From contig JAZQDE010000047.1 of assembly GCA_045546695.1 (NCBI GenBank), forward strand, positions 1 to 56,737: a DNA stretch of 56,737 bases. The letters are read 5' to 3'. The notes under the pieces are model-generated. The model was not told the DNA's origin. It did not search any database and saw only the letters and a list, made by a program, of their open reading frames with translations. Origin of the DNA: SIG424 sp045546695 (lineage in GTDB: Bacteria; Bacillota; Clostridia; UBA1212; UBA1255). Both the position numbers and the translations under genes were made by a program. Each line of letters starts with the position of its first letter. Within the stretch, counting starts at the first letter, position 1. Below, piece by piece: positions 48,550 to 56,655 of this stretch.

Positions 48550-50292
48550 ATGATTCGTAAGCTTGCCAAAAGCGTAAAAGAATTCTGGAAACCTTCCGTG
48601 CTGACTTTGATTTTTATCGTCTGCGAAGTTATCATCGAGGTCTTTATTCCATTTATAACGGCTGATATGATAACCGCCGTGAAAAAAGGTGCCGAGATGA
48701 AAAACATCGTCGCAACAGGTGCGCTTCTCGTTGTCCTGGCATGTGTTTCACTCGCATGTGGCGCAATAGCTGCCATAACATGTTCAAATGCATCAGCCGG
48801 TTTTGCCAGAAATTTACGATCCAATATTTTCCATAAAATCCAGACGTACACGTTTGAAAACATCGACAAATATTCATCTTCATCGCTCGTAACAAGACTT
48901 ACTACAGACGTTGCTAACGTGCAGATGTCATACATGATGCTGATAAGAACTGCCGTGCGTTGCCCCCTGATGCTGATTTTTTCAATAATAATGGCATACA
49001 TAATGGGTGGATTCCTCGCAACGGCATTCGTAATCGTCGTTCCTTTCCTGGCATTCGGTCTTTATCTGATTGCCCGCAAAGCAATGCCGGCCTTCCGCAG
49101 AGTATTCAAAAAATACGACAAGTTGAATGAATCTATCGAGGAAAATGTCCGCGGAATGAGAGTCGTAAAGGGCTTTTCACGCGAAGAATACGAAAAGCAG
49201 AAGTTCGACGCGGCTGCCGATACTATACGCGATGACTTTACGCGCGCAGAGAGAATCGTCGCCCTCAACGGTCCACTGATGCAAATTTGCCTTTATTTTA
49301 ATATGGTATTTATTATGCTCGTCGGTTCAAGAATGGCAATTCTTGGATTGAACAACGTTGATGTCGGCCAGATAAGTGCCATGCTTACATACGGCATGCA
49401 GATTCTGATGTCACTTATGATGCTTTCGATGATTTACGTTATTCTTACGATGTCAGCTGAATCGGCGAAACGTATCTGCGAGATTCTCGATGAGGAGCCT
49501 GCATTGAAAAATCCGGAAAATCCCATTATGCAGGTCAGCGACGGCTCTATTGATTTTGAAAATGTCAGCTTTAAATATTCTGCCGCAGCGAAAAAATTTG
49601 CGCTGGCAGATATCAATATCCATATTCCGTCAGGTTCAACTGTCGGTATCATCGGCGGCACAGGTGTGAGCAAATCCACACTCGTACAGCTGATTCCAAG
49701 ACTTTACGACGTGTCTGAAGGCAGCATCAAGGTCGGCGGCATCGATGTGCGCGACTACGATATCAGCATTCTGCGCGGCGAAGTTGCCATGGTTCTTCAG
49801 AAAAACCTGCTGTTTTCAGGTACCATCAAGGAAAATCTCCGCTGGGGTAATGCCGATGCAACAGACGAGGAGCTTATCGAGGCGTGCAAGCTTGCACAGG
49901 CAGACGACTTCGTGCAGAGTTTTCCTGAAAAATACGACACTATGATTGAGCAAGGCGGCACGAATGTTTCGGGCGGTCAGAAGCAGCGCCTTTGTATTGC
50001 AAGAGCTCTTCTTAAGAGGCCTAAAATCCTTATTCTGGATGACTCTACCAGCGCGGTAGATACGAAAACTGATGCGCTTATCCGCGCCGGTTTCAGAACG
50101 TATATTCCGGAAACTACCAAAATCATTATTGCCCAGCGTATCGCCTCTGTTGAAGACGCTGACATTATTCTTGTAATGGACGGTGGCAGCATCGTAAATG
50201 TAGGCACCCACGCCGAGCTTCTTAAGAGCAGCGATATTTACCGCGAAGTGTATGAGCAGCAAGTGAACGGAGGTGACAGCGATGAAGAATAA
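48550..50292 (+). CDS. ABC exporter half, degenerate ATP site
   Basis: 580 residues: type IV exporter membrane domain (about 15-310, six helices) and an ATPase domain. Walker A reads GlyGlyThrGlyValSerLysSer (369-376), with Ser374 instead of the usual Gly; the Walker B catalytic Glu is Asp (Asp498, LeuAspAspSerThrSer); and the switch His is Gln529 (IleAlaGlnArg). Signature ValSerGlyGlyGlnLysGln is intact. Such asymmetry marks the non-catalytic half of heterodimeric exporters (BmrC/TM287 type). Its partner overlaps the end. Substrate: drugs, lipids or peptides, not determined. Confidence 0.93.
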   Translation: MIRKLAKSVKEFWKPSVLTLIFIVCEVIIEVFIPFITADMITAVKKGAEMKNIVATGALLVVLACVSLACGAIAAITCSNASAGFARNLRSNIFHKIQTYTFENIDKYSSSSLVTRLTTDVANVQMSYMMLIRTAVRCPLMLIFSIIMAYIMGGFLATAFVIVVPFLAFGLYLIARKAMPAFRRVFKKYDKLNESIEENVRGMRVVKGFSREEYEKQKFDAAADTIRDDFTRAERIVALNGPLMQICLYFNMVFIMLVGSRMAILGLNNVDVGQISAMLTYGMQILMSLMMLSMIYVILTMSAESAKRICEILDEEPALKNPENPIMQVSDGSIDFENVSFKYSAAAKKFALADINIHIPSGSTVGIIGGTGVSKSTLVQLIPRLYDVSEGSIKVGGIDVRDYDISILRGEVAMVLQKNLLFSGTIKENLRWGNADATDEELIEACKLAQADDFVQSFPEKYDTMIEQGGTNVSGGQKQRLCIARALLKRPKILILDDSTSAVDTKTDALIRAGFRTYIPETTKIIIAQRIASVEDADIILVMDGGSIVNVGTHAELLKSSDIYREVYEQQVNGGDSDEE

Positions 50293-52186
50293 CAAGCCTG
50301 TTACCGGTAAAAAGAATCTCTTCGGCCGTATTATCGGCAACCTTTTCAGGTTCTTCCCCGTACTTGTTCCTGTTACCATGTTCTGTATATTATTTTCATC
50401 AATAACAGCCGTTGTACCGGCGATTTTCAACCAGAAAATCATTGCAGTTATTGAGAAATTTGACGATATACACGACTGGGATTCTGCTTTTAAGGAGATT
50501 ATCCCCTTGATTATTATACTCATCGTTCTGTATGTTCTGTCGATGCTTTCTATTACATTATATAACCAGCTTATGGCATATATCACTCAAGGATATCTGT
50601 ACAGAATGCGTAAAAAAATGTTCGACGGCATGCAGTATCTGCCGATAAAATATTTTGACACTCACAAGCACGGCGACATCATGAGCTACTACACAAACGA
50701 CATTGATACTCTGCGCGAGCTTATTTCACGCTCCCTGCCCTCGCTTCTGCAGGCAGGTACAATCGTTATCTGCGTATTTGCTATTATGCTTTATTACAGT
50801 CTCTGGATGACGTTGATTGTTGTTGCCGGCGTTATCGTAATGTTGCTTGTGTCAAAGAAATTCGGCGGTGGCAGTGCGAAATTTTTTATCCGCCAGCAAA
50901 AGTCAATCGGCCAGACCGAGGGCTTTGCGCAGGAAATGATGAACGGCCAGAAGGTTATTAAAGTTTTCTGCCATGAAAAGGAATGCGAAGAAGAATTCAA
51001 CAAGATTAATAATCAGCTTTATGAAGACAGCCGCAAGGCGCATGCGTATGCAAATATTCTCGGCCCTGTCATCATGAATATCGGTAACATTCTGTATGTT
51101 ATCGTAGCTGTTGTCGGCGGTCTTTTCATGCTCCTCAATATCAGAAATCATCCGAATATTTCCGGCATGGTTTTCGGAATAAGTATCCTTGTCCCCTTCA
51201 TGAACATGACAAAGCAGTTTACAGGAAATGTCAACCAGCTTTCTCAGCAGATCAATGCTATTGTTATGGGTCTTGCAGGTGCTTCACGTATTTTCGCTCT
51301 GATGGACGAGACTCCTGAAGTTGACGAAGGCTACGTAACGCTCGTAAACGCCGAGATTGATGACGACGGCAATATCCGCGAAGTCAGTCACCGCACAGGC
51401 AAATGGGCGTGGAAACACCCTCACAAAGATGGTACGTTGACTTATACTGAGCTCAAAGGTGACGTTCGTCTTGTTGACGTTGACTTCAGCTATGTCGCAA
51501 ACAAGCCCGTTCTCCGCGAGGTCAGTGTTTATGCCGAGCCCGGCCAGAAAGTGGCTTTTGTCGGTGCCACCGGCGCCGGTAAAACGACTATCACAAATCT
51601 TATAAATTGTTTTTATAATATTGAGGACGGCAAAATCCGTTATGATGGTATAAATATCAATAAGATTAAAAAAGACGATCTGCGCAGGTCGCTTGGCATC
51701 GTTCTTCAGGACACGAACCTTTTCACCGGTACTGTTATGGAAAACATCCGTTACGGTCGTCTTGAGGCTACCGACGAGGAGTGTATCGAGGCTGCGCGTC
51801 TTGCCGGCGCAGATGATTTTATTACGCGTCTGCCCGATGGATACGCAACTGAGCTGACAAATAATGGTGCAAATTTGTCACAGGGTCAGCGCCAGTTGAT
51901 TGCCATTGCAAGAGCCGCTGTTGCAGATCCGCCTGTTATGATTCTCGACGAGGCGACCTCGTCTATTGACACGCGTACAGAAGCGATTGTACAGAAAGGC
52001 ATGGACCGCCTTATGGAAGGTCGTACGGTGTTCGTTATCGCCCACCGTCTGTCGACCGTAAAGAATTCAGACGTTATTATGGTGCTTGACCACGGCCGCA
52101 TCATCGAGCGAGGCACGCACGAGTCGCTCATCGCCCAGAAAGGTACTTATTACCAATTATATACAGGCGCATTTGAGCTTGAGTGA
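50282..52186 (+). CDS. ABC exporter half, canonical ATP site
   Basis: About 634 residues: six-helix membrane domain, then a ~45-residue insertion (GlyLysTrpAlaTrpLysHisProHisLysAspGlyThr) before the ATPase domain, common in Clostridia half-exporters. Walker A GlyAlaThrGlyAlaGlyLysThrThr, signature LeuSerGlnGlyGlnArgGln, Walker B LeuAspGluAlaThrSer with the catalytic Glu, and IleAlaHisArg are all intact. ATG at 50282 lies within the end of the previous gene, with GGAGGTGA five bases upstream. Together they form one heterodimeric exporter. Confidence 0.95.
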   Translation: MKNNKPVTGKKNLFGRIIGNLFRFFPVLVPVTMFCILFSSITAVVPAIFNQKIIAVIEKFDDIHDWDSAFKEIIPLIIILIVLYVLSMLSITLYNQLMAYITQGYLYRMRKKMFDGMQYLPIKYFDTHKHGDIMSYYTNDIDTLRELISRSLPSLLQAGTIVICVFAIMLYYSLWMTLIVVAGVIVMLLVSKKFGGGSAKFFIRQQKSIGQTEGFAQEMMNGQKVIKVFCHEKECEEEFNKINNQLYEDSRKAHAYANILGPVIMNIGNILYVIVAVVGGLFMLLNIRNHPNISGMVFGISILVPFMNMTKQFTGNVNQLSQQINAIVMGLAGASRIFALMDETPEVDEGYVTLVNAEIDDDGNIREVSHRTGKWAWKHPHKDGTLTYTELKGDVRLVDVDFSYVANKPVLREVSVYAEPGQKVAFVGATGAGKTTITNLINCFYNIEDGKIRYDGININKIKKDDLRRSLGIVLQDTNLFTGTVMENIRYGRLEATDEECIEAARLAGADDFITRLPDGYATELTNNGANLSQGQRQLIAIARAAVADPPVMILDEATSSIDTRTEAIVQKGMDRLMEGRTVFVIAHRLSTVKNSDVIMVLDHGRIIERGTHESLIAQKGTYYQLYTGAFELE

Positions 52187-52190
52187 TTTT

Positions 52191-53273
52191 TCACAGATTG
52201 AACATATTCACGATATCCTGCATCATTTCCATGTTGACCTCACTATATAAGGCATGGTCAACATTGTTGCAGAATTCAGCCATTTCCTCTTGCGTAAGGT
52301 CGCGGTCGTACTTATCCTCCAATCGTTTAAGGTCCTTTTCAACCTTATCCTGATAAGCAACGGCCCGCGGTGAGTGCAAAATAGTATTATGCCCTGCCTG
52401 GCTACCATCACCAATGTAATACGTTACATTGGTGCTTCGTATTTCATCTTTGTGTGAAATAACAGACTGATGATTAAAGCTGATAATAAAATCGCGTTTG
52501 CCATGGGCAATATAGACCGGTATATCGGTACTGTTGATGCCTTGTACCGCATCGTACTTTGTGTAATCCTTGAACAACAGCGTCTGGTATGTGTTCAGAA
52601 ATTGCTCCGGGAAATCAAATTGCACCATGTCCGCAAAGGGAGCCATATATTGTTCTCCTTTTTCCGCAAGCAGCGTGTAGCCACTGTTAAACGGCGCCAC
52701 AGCAGCGCATCCCCGGATGTTTTTATGGATAGAAAGCACCGTCGTTACCGCGTATCCTCCCCATGAATGTCCGAACAAAAACAGCGGATATTTAGATAAT
52801 ATTTTGTCGTTTTTGATGTATGTTAATGCATGGTCCAGATTCACAAGTGGCGTGCACATGCCTACAGTGGAATCACCCTCAGATGCATATGTGCCCTGAC
52901 AATCATAGGTAAATACGGCATATCCGCTATGCACAAAATATTCAATGAAAGGAATGTAATCGTCTGCCCCTGCATGCATGCCATGGCAAACCACTACCAT
53001 TCCTTTGGCGTTGTAGCAAGGATAAAAATAGCCTTGTAGCTTCCATCGGCCACTGGGAAAGAAAAAAGCAGTCCTCGGCAACCTGTCAGCTACACGGCTA
53101 TAATCAAATTCACCAAATATGGTGTTAATGTCCTTTTTTTCGTATCTTTGGAAAAAGGAATCGTAGGCCGCCTTTGCGCCGAGAATTTTTCCTGCCTGAA
53201 GGCCTGTGCGTAGTGCAATCCCCGCAATGAACTTTGCATCGTTTATAAAGCCGTTTGATTCCTTATTTTCCAA
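52191..53273 (-). CDS. Alpha/beta hydrolase
   Basis: 360 residues, no signal peptide. Nucleophile elbow GlyHisSerTrpGlyGly; the lid region ValValCysHisGlyMetHisAlaGly fits a serine lipase/acylaminoacyl-type hydrolase; Asp in HisGlyLysArgAspPhe and His in AlaGlyHisAsn complete the triad. The ~90 N-terminal residues (before the core) and a helical C-terminal tail (AspArgAspLeuThrGlnGluGlu) are lineage-specific. Its stop is four bases from the convergent ABC gene stop. Substrate unknown. Confidence 0.85.
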   Translation of the reverse strand: MENKESNGFINDAKFIAGIALRTGLQAGKILGAKAAYDSFFQRYEKKDINTIFGEFDYSRVADRLPRTAFFFPSGRWKLQGYFYPCYNAKGMVVVCHGMHAGADDYIPFIEYFVHSGYAVFTYDCQGTYASEGDSTVGMCTPLVNLDHALTYIKNDKILSKYPLFLFGHSWGGYAVTTVLSIHKNIRGCAAVAPFNSGYTLLAEKGEQYMAPFADMVQFDFPEQFLNTYQTLLFKDYTKYDAVQGINSTDIPVYIAHGKRDFIISFNHQSVISHKDEIRSTNVTYYIGDGSQAGHNTILHSPRAVAYQDKVEKDLKRLEDKYDRDLTQEEMAEFCNNVDHALYSEVNMEMMQDIVNMFNL

Positions 53274-53297
53274 TACACAAACTCCTTTGCTGTGTTC

Positions 53298-53873
53298 TTA
53301 TAAATCTTCTGGTTTAGTCTCTAAAACGATGTCGTAATCGCCGAGGTGTTTTACCTTAAAGCCGTTTGCCTTGTACTCTTCATAGTCAAAAGCTTCCAAC
53401 TCGTCGATTGCCAATTTATGGAATTCGTAGAAGTTATGCCACCATTCGTAGCCAGAGCCGAGCTCTGCGTTGAGATATGCTTCTGCAATATCAATACCCA
53501 TCTGCGGTGCTACATAGAAAGCGCCCATAGCAAGTACGTTTACGCCGTTGCCGGTGATAGCTCTGAGTGCTGCCGGCACGCTCTCAACAACACCTGCGTG
53601 TACGTGAGGACATTTGCTTGCCGCAATATGGATACCCATTCCTGTGCCGCAGAAAATAAGTGCTCTTTCAAACTCGCCTTCTGCAATCATCGAGCCGACT
53701 CTGAGACCTATTCTGTGAAACATCAGATCTGTGTCGTCGTCTTCAGGTGAGCGTACGCCTACGTCCGTAACTTTCCAGCCCTTATTTTTAAGGTGAGCCA
53801 CTACTGCTTCTTTAAGTGGGAAACCTGCAAAGTCTGCGCCCACGAGAATCTCTTTATCTTTTACCATTTTCAT
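53298..53873 (-). CDS. RpiB/LacA/LacB-family sugar-phosphate isomerase
   Basis: About 191 residues. AlaAspPheAlaGlyPheProLeuLys at the N-terminus, CysGlyThrGlyMetGlyIleHisIleAlaAla with the catalytic Cys, and GlyGlyGlyPhe-type AsnValLeuAlaMetGlyAla support the family. A ~45-residue C-terminal extension (from TyrGluTrpTrpHisAsn) makes it longer than standard RpiB (~145-150). The substrate could be ribose-, galactose- or allose-6-phosphate; neighbours do not decide. ATG at 53873, AAAGGAG ten bases upstream. Confidence 0.88.
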   Translation of the reverse strand: MKMVKDKEILVGADFAGFPLKEAVVAHLKNKGWKVTDVGVRSPEDDDTDLMFHRIGLRVGSMIAEGEFERALIFCGTGMGIHIAASKCPHVHAGVVESVPAALRAITGNGVNVLAMGAFYVAPQMGIDIAEAYLNAELGSGYEWWHNFYEFHKLAIDELEAFDYEEYKANGFKVKHLGDYDIVLETKPEDL

Positions 53874-53905
53874 AATCAAATCGCTCCTTTTTTCTTAATA
53901 GTATT

Positions 53906-53933
53906 ATTCTAATGAAAAACCGCGTTGTGTCAA
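53906..53933 (-). promoter_or_regulatory. SigA promoter of the isomerase gene
   Basis: Minus-strand TTGACA (53928-53933), 16-base spacer, TAGAAT (53906-53911). An 8-bp inverted repeat (GTGTCAAG/CTTGACAC) pairs its -35 with the -35 of the divergent promoter. Confidence 0.65.
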
Positions 53934-53952
53934 GTCAAACTTCATTCTCACC

Positions 53953-53982
53953 TTGACACGCAGGGTGTTTTTTGTTTATATT
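53953..53982 (+). promoter_or_regulatory. SigA promoter of the GNAT/MocR genes
   Basis: TTGACA (53953-53958), 18-base spacer, TATATT (53977-53982), about 25 bases before the GNAT start. Confidence 0.7.
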
Positions 53983-54008
53983 GTTTTATCTTCTCCGGGA
54001 GGTTTTTT

Positions 54009-54533
54009 ATGTTGAATGTAAGAATTGCTGACAAGCAAAATTTTGATGAAATATATTCTTTATACGCTGAAGTTTGTAAATTTCTGGAAACTTCGCCTTT
54101 TTCACCGCATTGGGAGATTGATGTTTATCCTAACCGTGAGGACATTGCCGGCCTGATTGAGCGCCGCGAGCTGGTTATTTGCATAGATTCCGGCAAAATC
54201 GTCGGCGCGGTCGCTGTGTACAACGGCTGCGCGCTTGAGAACGCTACCGAGCCTCTTGAGGACGGCGAGCCCGGTGAAAATGAATCCGGCATCCGTCTTT
54301 TTGCCGTACGCCCGGGTTTTCGCGGCAAGGGTATTTCTGATGCGATGATTGCTTTTGCAAAGGATCTTACGCGAAAGCGCGGCCACAGTGCGCTGCTTCT
54401 GACGGTCGCTATAGGCAACACGCCTGCAGAAAATCTTTACCGCCGCAATGGTTTTACTTTTTTACGCAAGACTCTTTTATATTTTCATTCGTCTGAGGGT
54501 GATCCATATTATGTATGTCGCTACGAGGTGTAA
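54009..54533 (+). CDS. GNAT-family N-acetyltransferase
   Basis: 174 residues. The acetyl-CoA motif ValArgProGlyPheArgGlyLysGlyIleSer (Arg/Gln-X-X-Gly-X-Gly/Ala type) and AlaGluAsnLeuTyrArgArgAsnGlyPhe are present. ATG at 54009 has GGGAGG upstream; longer frame start at 53925 overlaps the promoter and is rejected. The stop is directly followed by the MocR-like gene ATG, so the two share a message. Substrate unknown. Confidence 0.88.
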   Translation: MLNVRIADKQNFDEIYSLYAEVCKFLETSPFSPHWEIDVYPNREDIAGLIERRELVICIDSGKIVGAVAVYNGCALENATEPLEDGEPGENESGIRLFAVRPGFRGKGISDAMIAFAKDLTRKRGHSALLLTVAIGNTPAENLYRRNGFTFLRKTLLYFHSSEGDPYYVCRYEV

Positions 54534-55640
54534 ATGAAATACCATATTGACCCACATCTTAATATTCCGGCTTATATGCAGCTTTATCACCAGCTACGCC
54601 GCGACATCGTCAGTGGCGCCTTTGCCTATGGTAGCCGCCTGCCGTCGAAACGCTTGCTCGCTGAGGAGTCTTCGGTGAGTGTTATTACTGTCCAACGTTG
54701 CTATTCTATCTTGTCTGATGAGGGTTATATTGAAGCGCGCGAGCGCAGTGGATATTTTGTTATTTATCGTGAAAAGGACTTTTTTGCGCGTTCTTATTTG
54801 TCTGATGACGAGGCGAAGCCTTTTCACCCGTCCGGTGAAAATCAGGCGGTGCTTCCATATAATGGCAGTGAATTTCCATTTTCTGTTTTGGCAAAAACGA
54901 TGCGGAAAGTTATGTTGGATTATTCCGGTCGCTTGCTCGTCAAGTCTCCTAATCATGGTTGTCCTGAACTCAGGCAGGCAATTTCCGGATATCTGGCGAG
55001 GGCAATGGGCATTGACGCAGGACCTGAGCAGATAATTATCGGCTCAGGTGCTGAGTATCTTTACACTTTGCTAGCCCAGCTTTTTGGCAATAATTGTATT
55101 TTTGGTCTGGAAAATCCTTCCTATTCCAAGATTGCCCAGGTCTATGCGGCATCGGGGATTGAGTGTGACATGCTCAGGATGGACAGCTCCGGAATTATGT
55201 CTTCTGAGCTTGCGCGTACTCAGGCAGGAGTGCTGCATATCACGCCTTTTAACAGCTTTCCGAGTGGAATAACGGCTGACGTTTCCAAAAGGCAGGAATA
55301 TCTGCGTTGGGCCGAAGCGCGCAGTGGCTTCATTATCGAAGATAATTATGAATCCGAGCTGACTGTTTCCCGCAAAAACGACGATACTGTTTTTTCTCTT
55401 TCGAAGACAGATTCTGTCATTTTTCTTAATACTTTTTCTGCGACGGTCGCCCCTTCTATGCGTGTCGGCTATATGGTACTCCCCTTACGTCTGCTCGACG
55501 AATTTGAGTCGCGTCTTGGCTTTTATTCTTGTACTGTGCCTGTTTTCGAGCAGTATGTTCTGTCTGAGTTGATACAAAGTGGTGATTTTGAAAGGCACAT
55601 CAACCGTGTGCGTCGAAGCCGTCGCCGCGAGGGTCGCTGA
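54534..55640 (+). CDS. MocR/GntR-type regulator, lysine-less and C-terminally short
   Basis: 368 residues. A GntR winged helix (about 10-78: ArgLeuProSerLysArgLeuLeuAlaGlu) is joined to a fold-type I aminotransferase-like domain (from ~110). In the usual PLP-lysine motif (SerPheSerLysThrLeuAlaProGly...) the lysine is Ala303 (AsnThrPheSerAlaThrValAlaProSer), so a Schiff base with PLP is unlikely. The domain stops at residue 368, roughly 90 residues short of typical MocR proteins, ending in ArgArgSerArgArgArg. The next gene is pyridoxal kinase, so the vitamin-B6 context persists. It may still bind an effector in the groove, or be decaying. Confidence 0.85.
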   Translation: MKYHIDPHLNIPAYMQLYHQLRRDIVSGAFAYGSRLPSKRLLAEESSVSVITVQRCYSILSDEGYIEARERSGYFVIYREKDFFARSYLSDDEAKPFHPSGENQAVLPYNGSEFPFSVLAKTMRKVMLDYSGRLLVKSPNHGCPELRQAISGYLARAMGIDAGPEQIIIGSGAEYLYTLLAQLFGNNCIFGLENPSYSKIAQVYAASGIECDMLRMDSSGIMSSELARTQAGVLHITPFNSFPSGITADVSKRQEYLRWAEARSGFIIEDNYESELTVSRKNDDTVFSLSKTDSVIFLNTFSATVAPSMRVGYMVLPLRLLDEFESRLGFYSCTVPVFEQYVLSELIQSGDFERHINRVRRSRRREGR

Positions 55641-55690
55641 CTTTTCACCTGCTTTATCTTTGTCAATCTGGTTATATAAAATTCTTTTAA

Positions 55691-55714
55691 TTTGGGTATT
55701 AACTTATTACCAAA
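55691..55714 (+). promoter_or_regulatory. Inverted repeat at the pdxK promoter
   Basis: TTTGGGTATTAACTTATTAC followed by CAAA forms an imperfect palindrome (TTTGGgTA with TAcCAAA) centred on the -35 TTAACT at 55699. A MocR-like repressor or activator made by the upstream gene could bind here. Confidence 0.45.
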
Positions 55715-55727
55715 TCCGTTGTAATAT
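55699..55727 (+). promoter_or_regulatory. Promoter of pdxK
   Basis: TTAACT (55699-55704), 17-base spacer, TAATAT (55722-55727), about 30 bases before the ATG. Confidence 0.5.
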
Positions 55728-55760
55728 ATGTAAACAATTTATTTGAAAGGGCTTTTTACG

Positions 55761-56591
55761 ATGGATTATAAAAAGATTTTGACAATTCAGGATATTTCAT
55801 GTGTCGGACAGTGCTCGATGACTGTTGCGCTGCCGATTATTTCTGCATGCGGCATTGAGACGTGTGTTCTGCCGTCGGCGATTCTGTCAACGCACACGGC
55901 CGGCTTTACGGGATATACTTTCAGGGATCTTACTGATGATATGCCGGCTATCAGAAATCATTGGCTTGATGAAAACATCAATTTTTCTGCAATTTATACT
56001 GGTTATCTTGGCAGTACAAAGCAGATTACGCACGTTGGAAATATTTTTATGTCCTGTGGTTCTTATGACTGTGTGAAGATTGTCGACCCTGCTATGGCAG
56101 ATAATGGCAAACTTTATCCCGGTTTTGACGCTGAATATGTCGATGCGATGAAAGGCCTTTGTGGTATTGCAGATTATATTGTTCCGAATCTGACAGAGGC
56201 TTGTTTCCTTGCTGACACTGAGTACAAGACAGAATACGACAGAGCATATATTGAAGGTTTGCTTGAAAAGCTCGTTCGCCTGGGTTGCCCCAACGTTATT
56301 TTTACCGGTGTTTCTTATGCGCCCGGTAAGACCGGCGTTGTTGTGTATGAAAGTGGCAAGTATTCGTATTATGAGCATGATATGCTTCCTAACAGTTGCC
56401 ATGGCACCGGCGATATTTATTCGTCTGCGTTTGTCGGGGCGCTGGTTCGTGGCAAAAGTGCTTATGAGGCTGCCAGAATTGCGGCTGATTATACTGTTGA
56501 GTGTATTAAGTTCACTGCTTCCCTTGACAATCATTGGTATGGCGCTGCTTTTGAGCCTGTGCTTGGCAAGCTGATTGAAGCTGTCAATTAA
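55761..56591 (+). CDS. pdxK: Pyridoxal/pyridoxamine kinase
   Basis: 276 residues, ribokinase fold. SerCysValGlyGlnCysSerMetThrValAlaLeuProIle at the N-terminus, ProAsnLeuThrGluAla, and the ATP/anion-hole motif HisGlyThrGlyAspIle near residue 220 (catalytic Asp). Makes PLP from B6 vitamers by salvage. ATG at 55761 with GAAAGGG upstream; the frame has an earlier start at 55743, which lacks spacing. Confidence 0.92.
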   Translation: MDYKKILTIQDISCVGQCSMTVALPIISACGIETCVLPSAILSTHTAGFTGYTFRDLTDDMPAIRNHWLDENINFSAIYTGYLGSTKQITHVGNIFMSCGSYDCVKIVDPAMADNGKLYPGFDAEYVDAMKGLCGIADYIVPNLTEACFLADTEYKTEYDRAYIEGLLEKLVRLGCPNVIFTGVSYAPGKTGVVVYESGKYSYYEHDMLPNSCHGTGDIYSSAFVGALVRGKSAYEAARIAADYTVECIKFTASLDNHWYGAAFEPVLGKLIEAVN

Positions 56592-56597
56592 TTGTAA

Positions 56598-56619
56598 TCC
56601 GGGAAATATCCGGGAAATA
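56598..56619 (+). repeat. Two direct 11-base repeats
   Basis: TCCGGGAAATA occurs twice in tandem (56598-56608 and 56609-56619), just upstream of the -35 at 56621. A candidate operator or enhancer. Confidence 0.45.
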
Positions 56620-56620
56620 T

Positions 56621-56649
56621 TTCACTTTTTTTCGGCATGGCGGTATAAT
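56621..56649 (+). promoter_or_regulatory. SigA promoter of the gene at the right end
   Basis: TTCACT (56621-56626), 17-base spacer, TATAAT (56644-56649). The -10 ends only seven bases before the ATG at 56656. Confidence 0.5.
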
Positions 56650-56655
56650 TACTGC

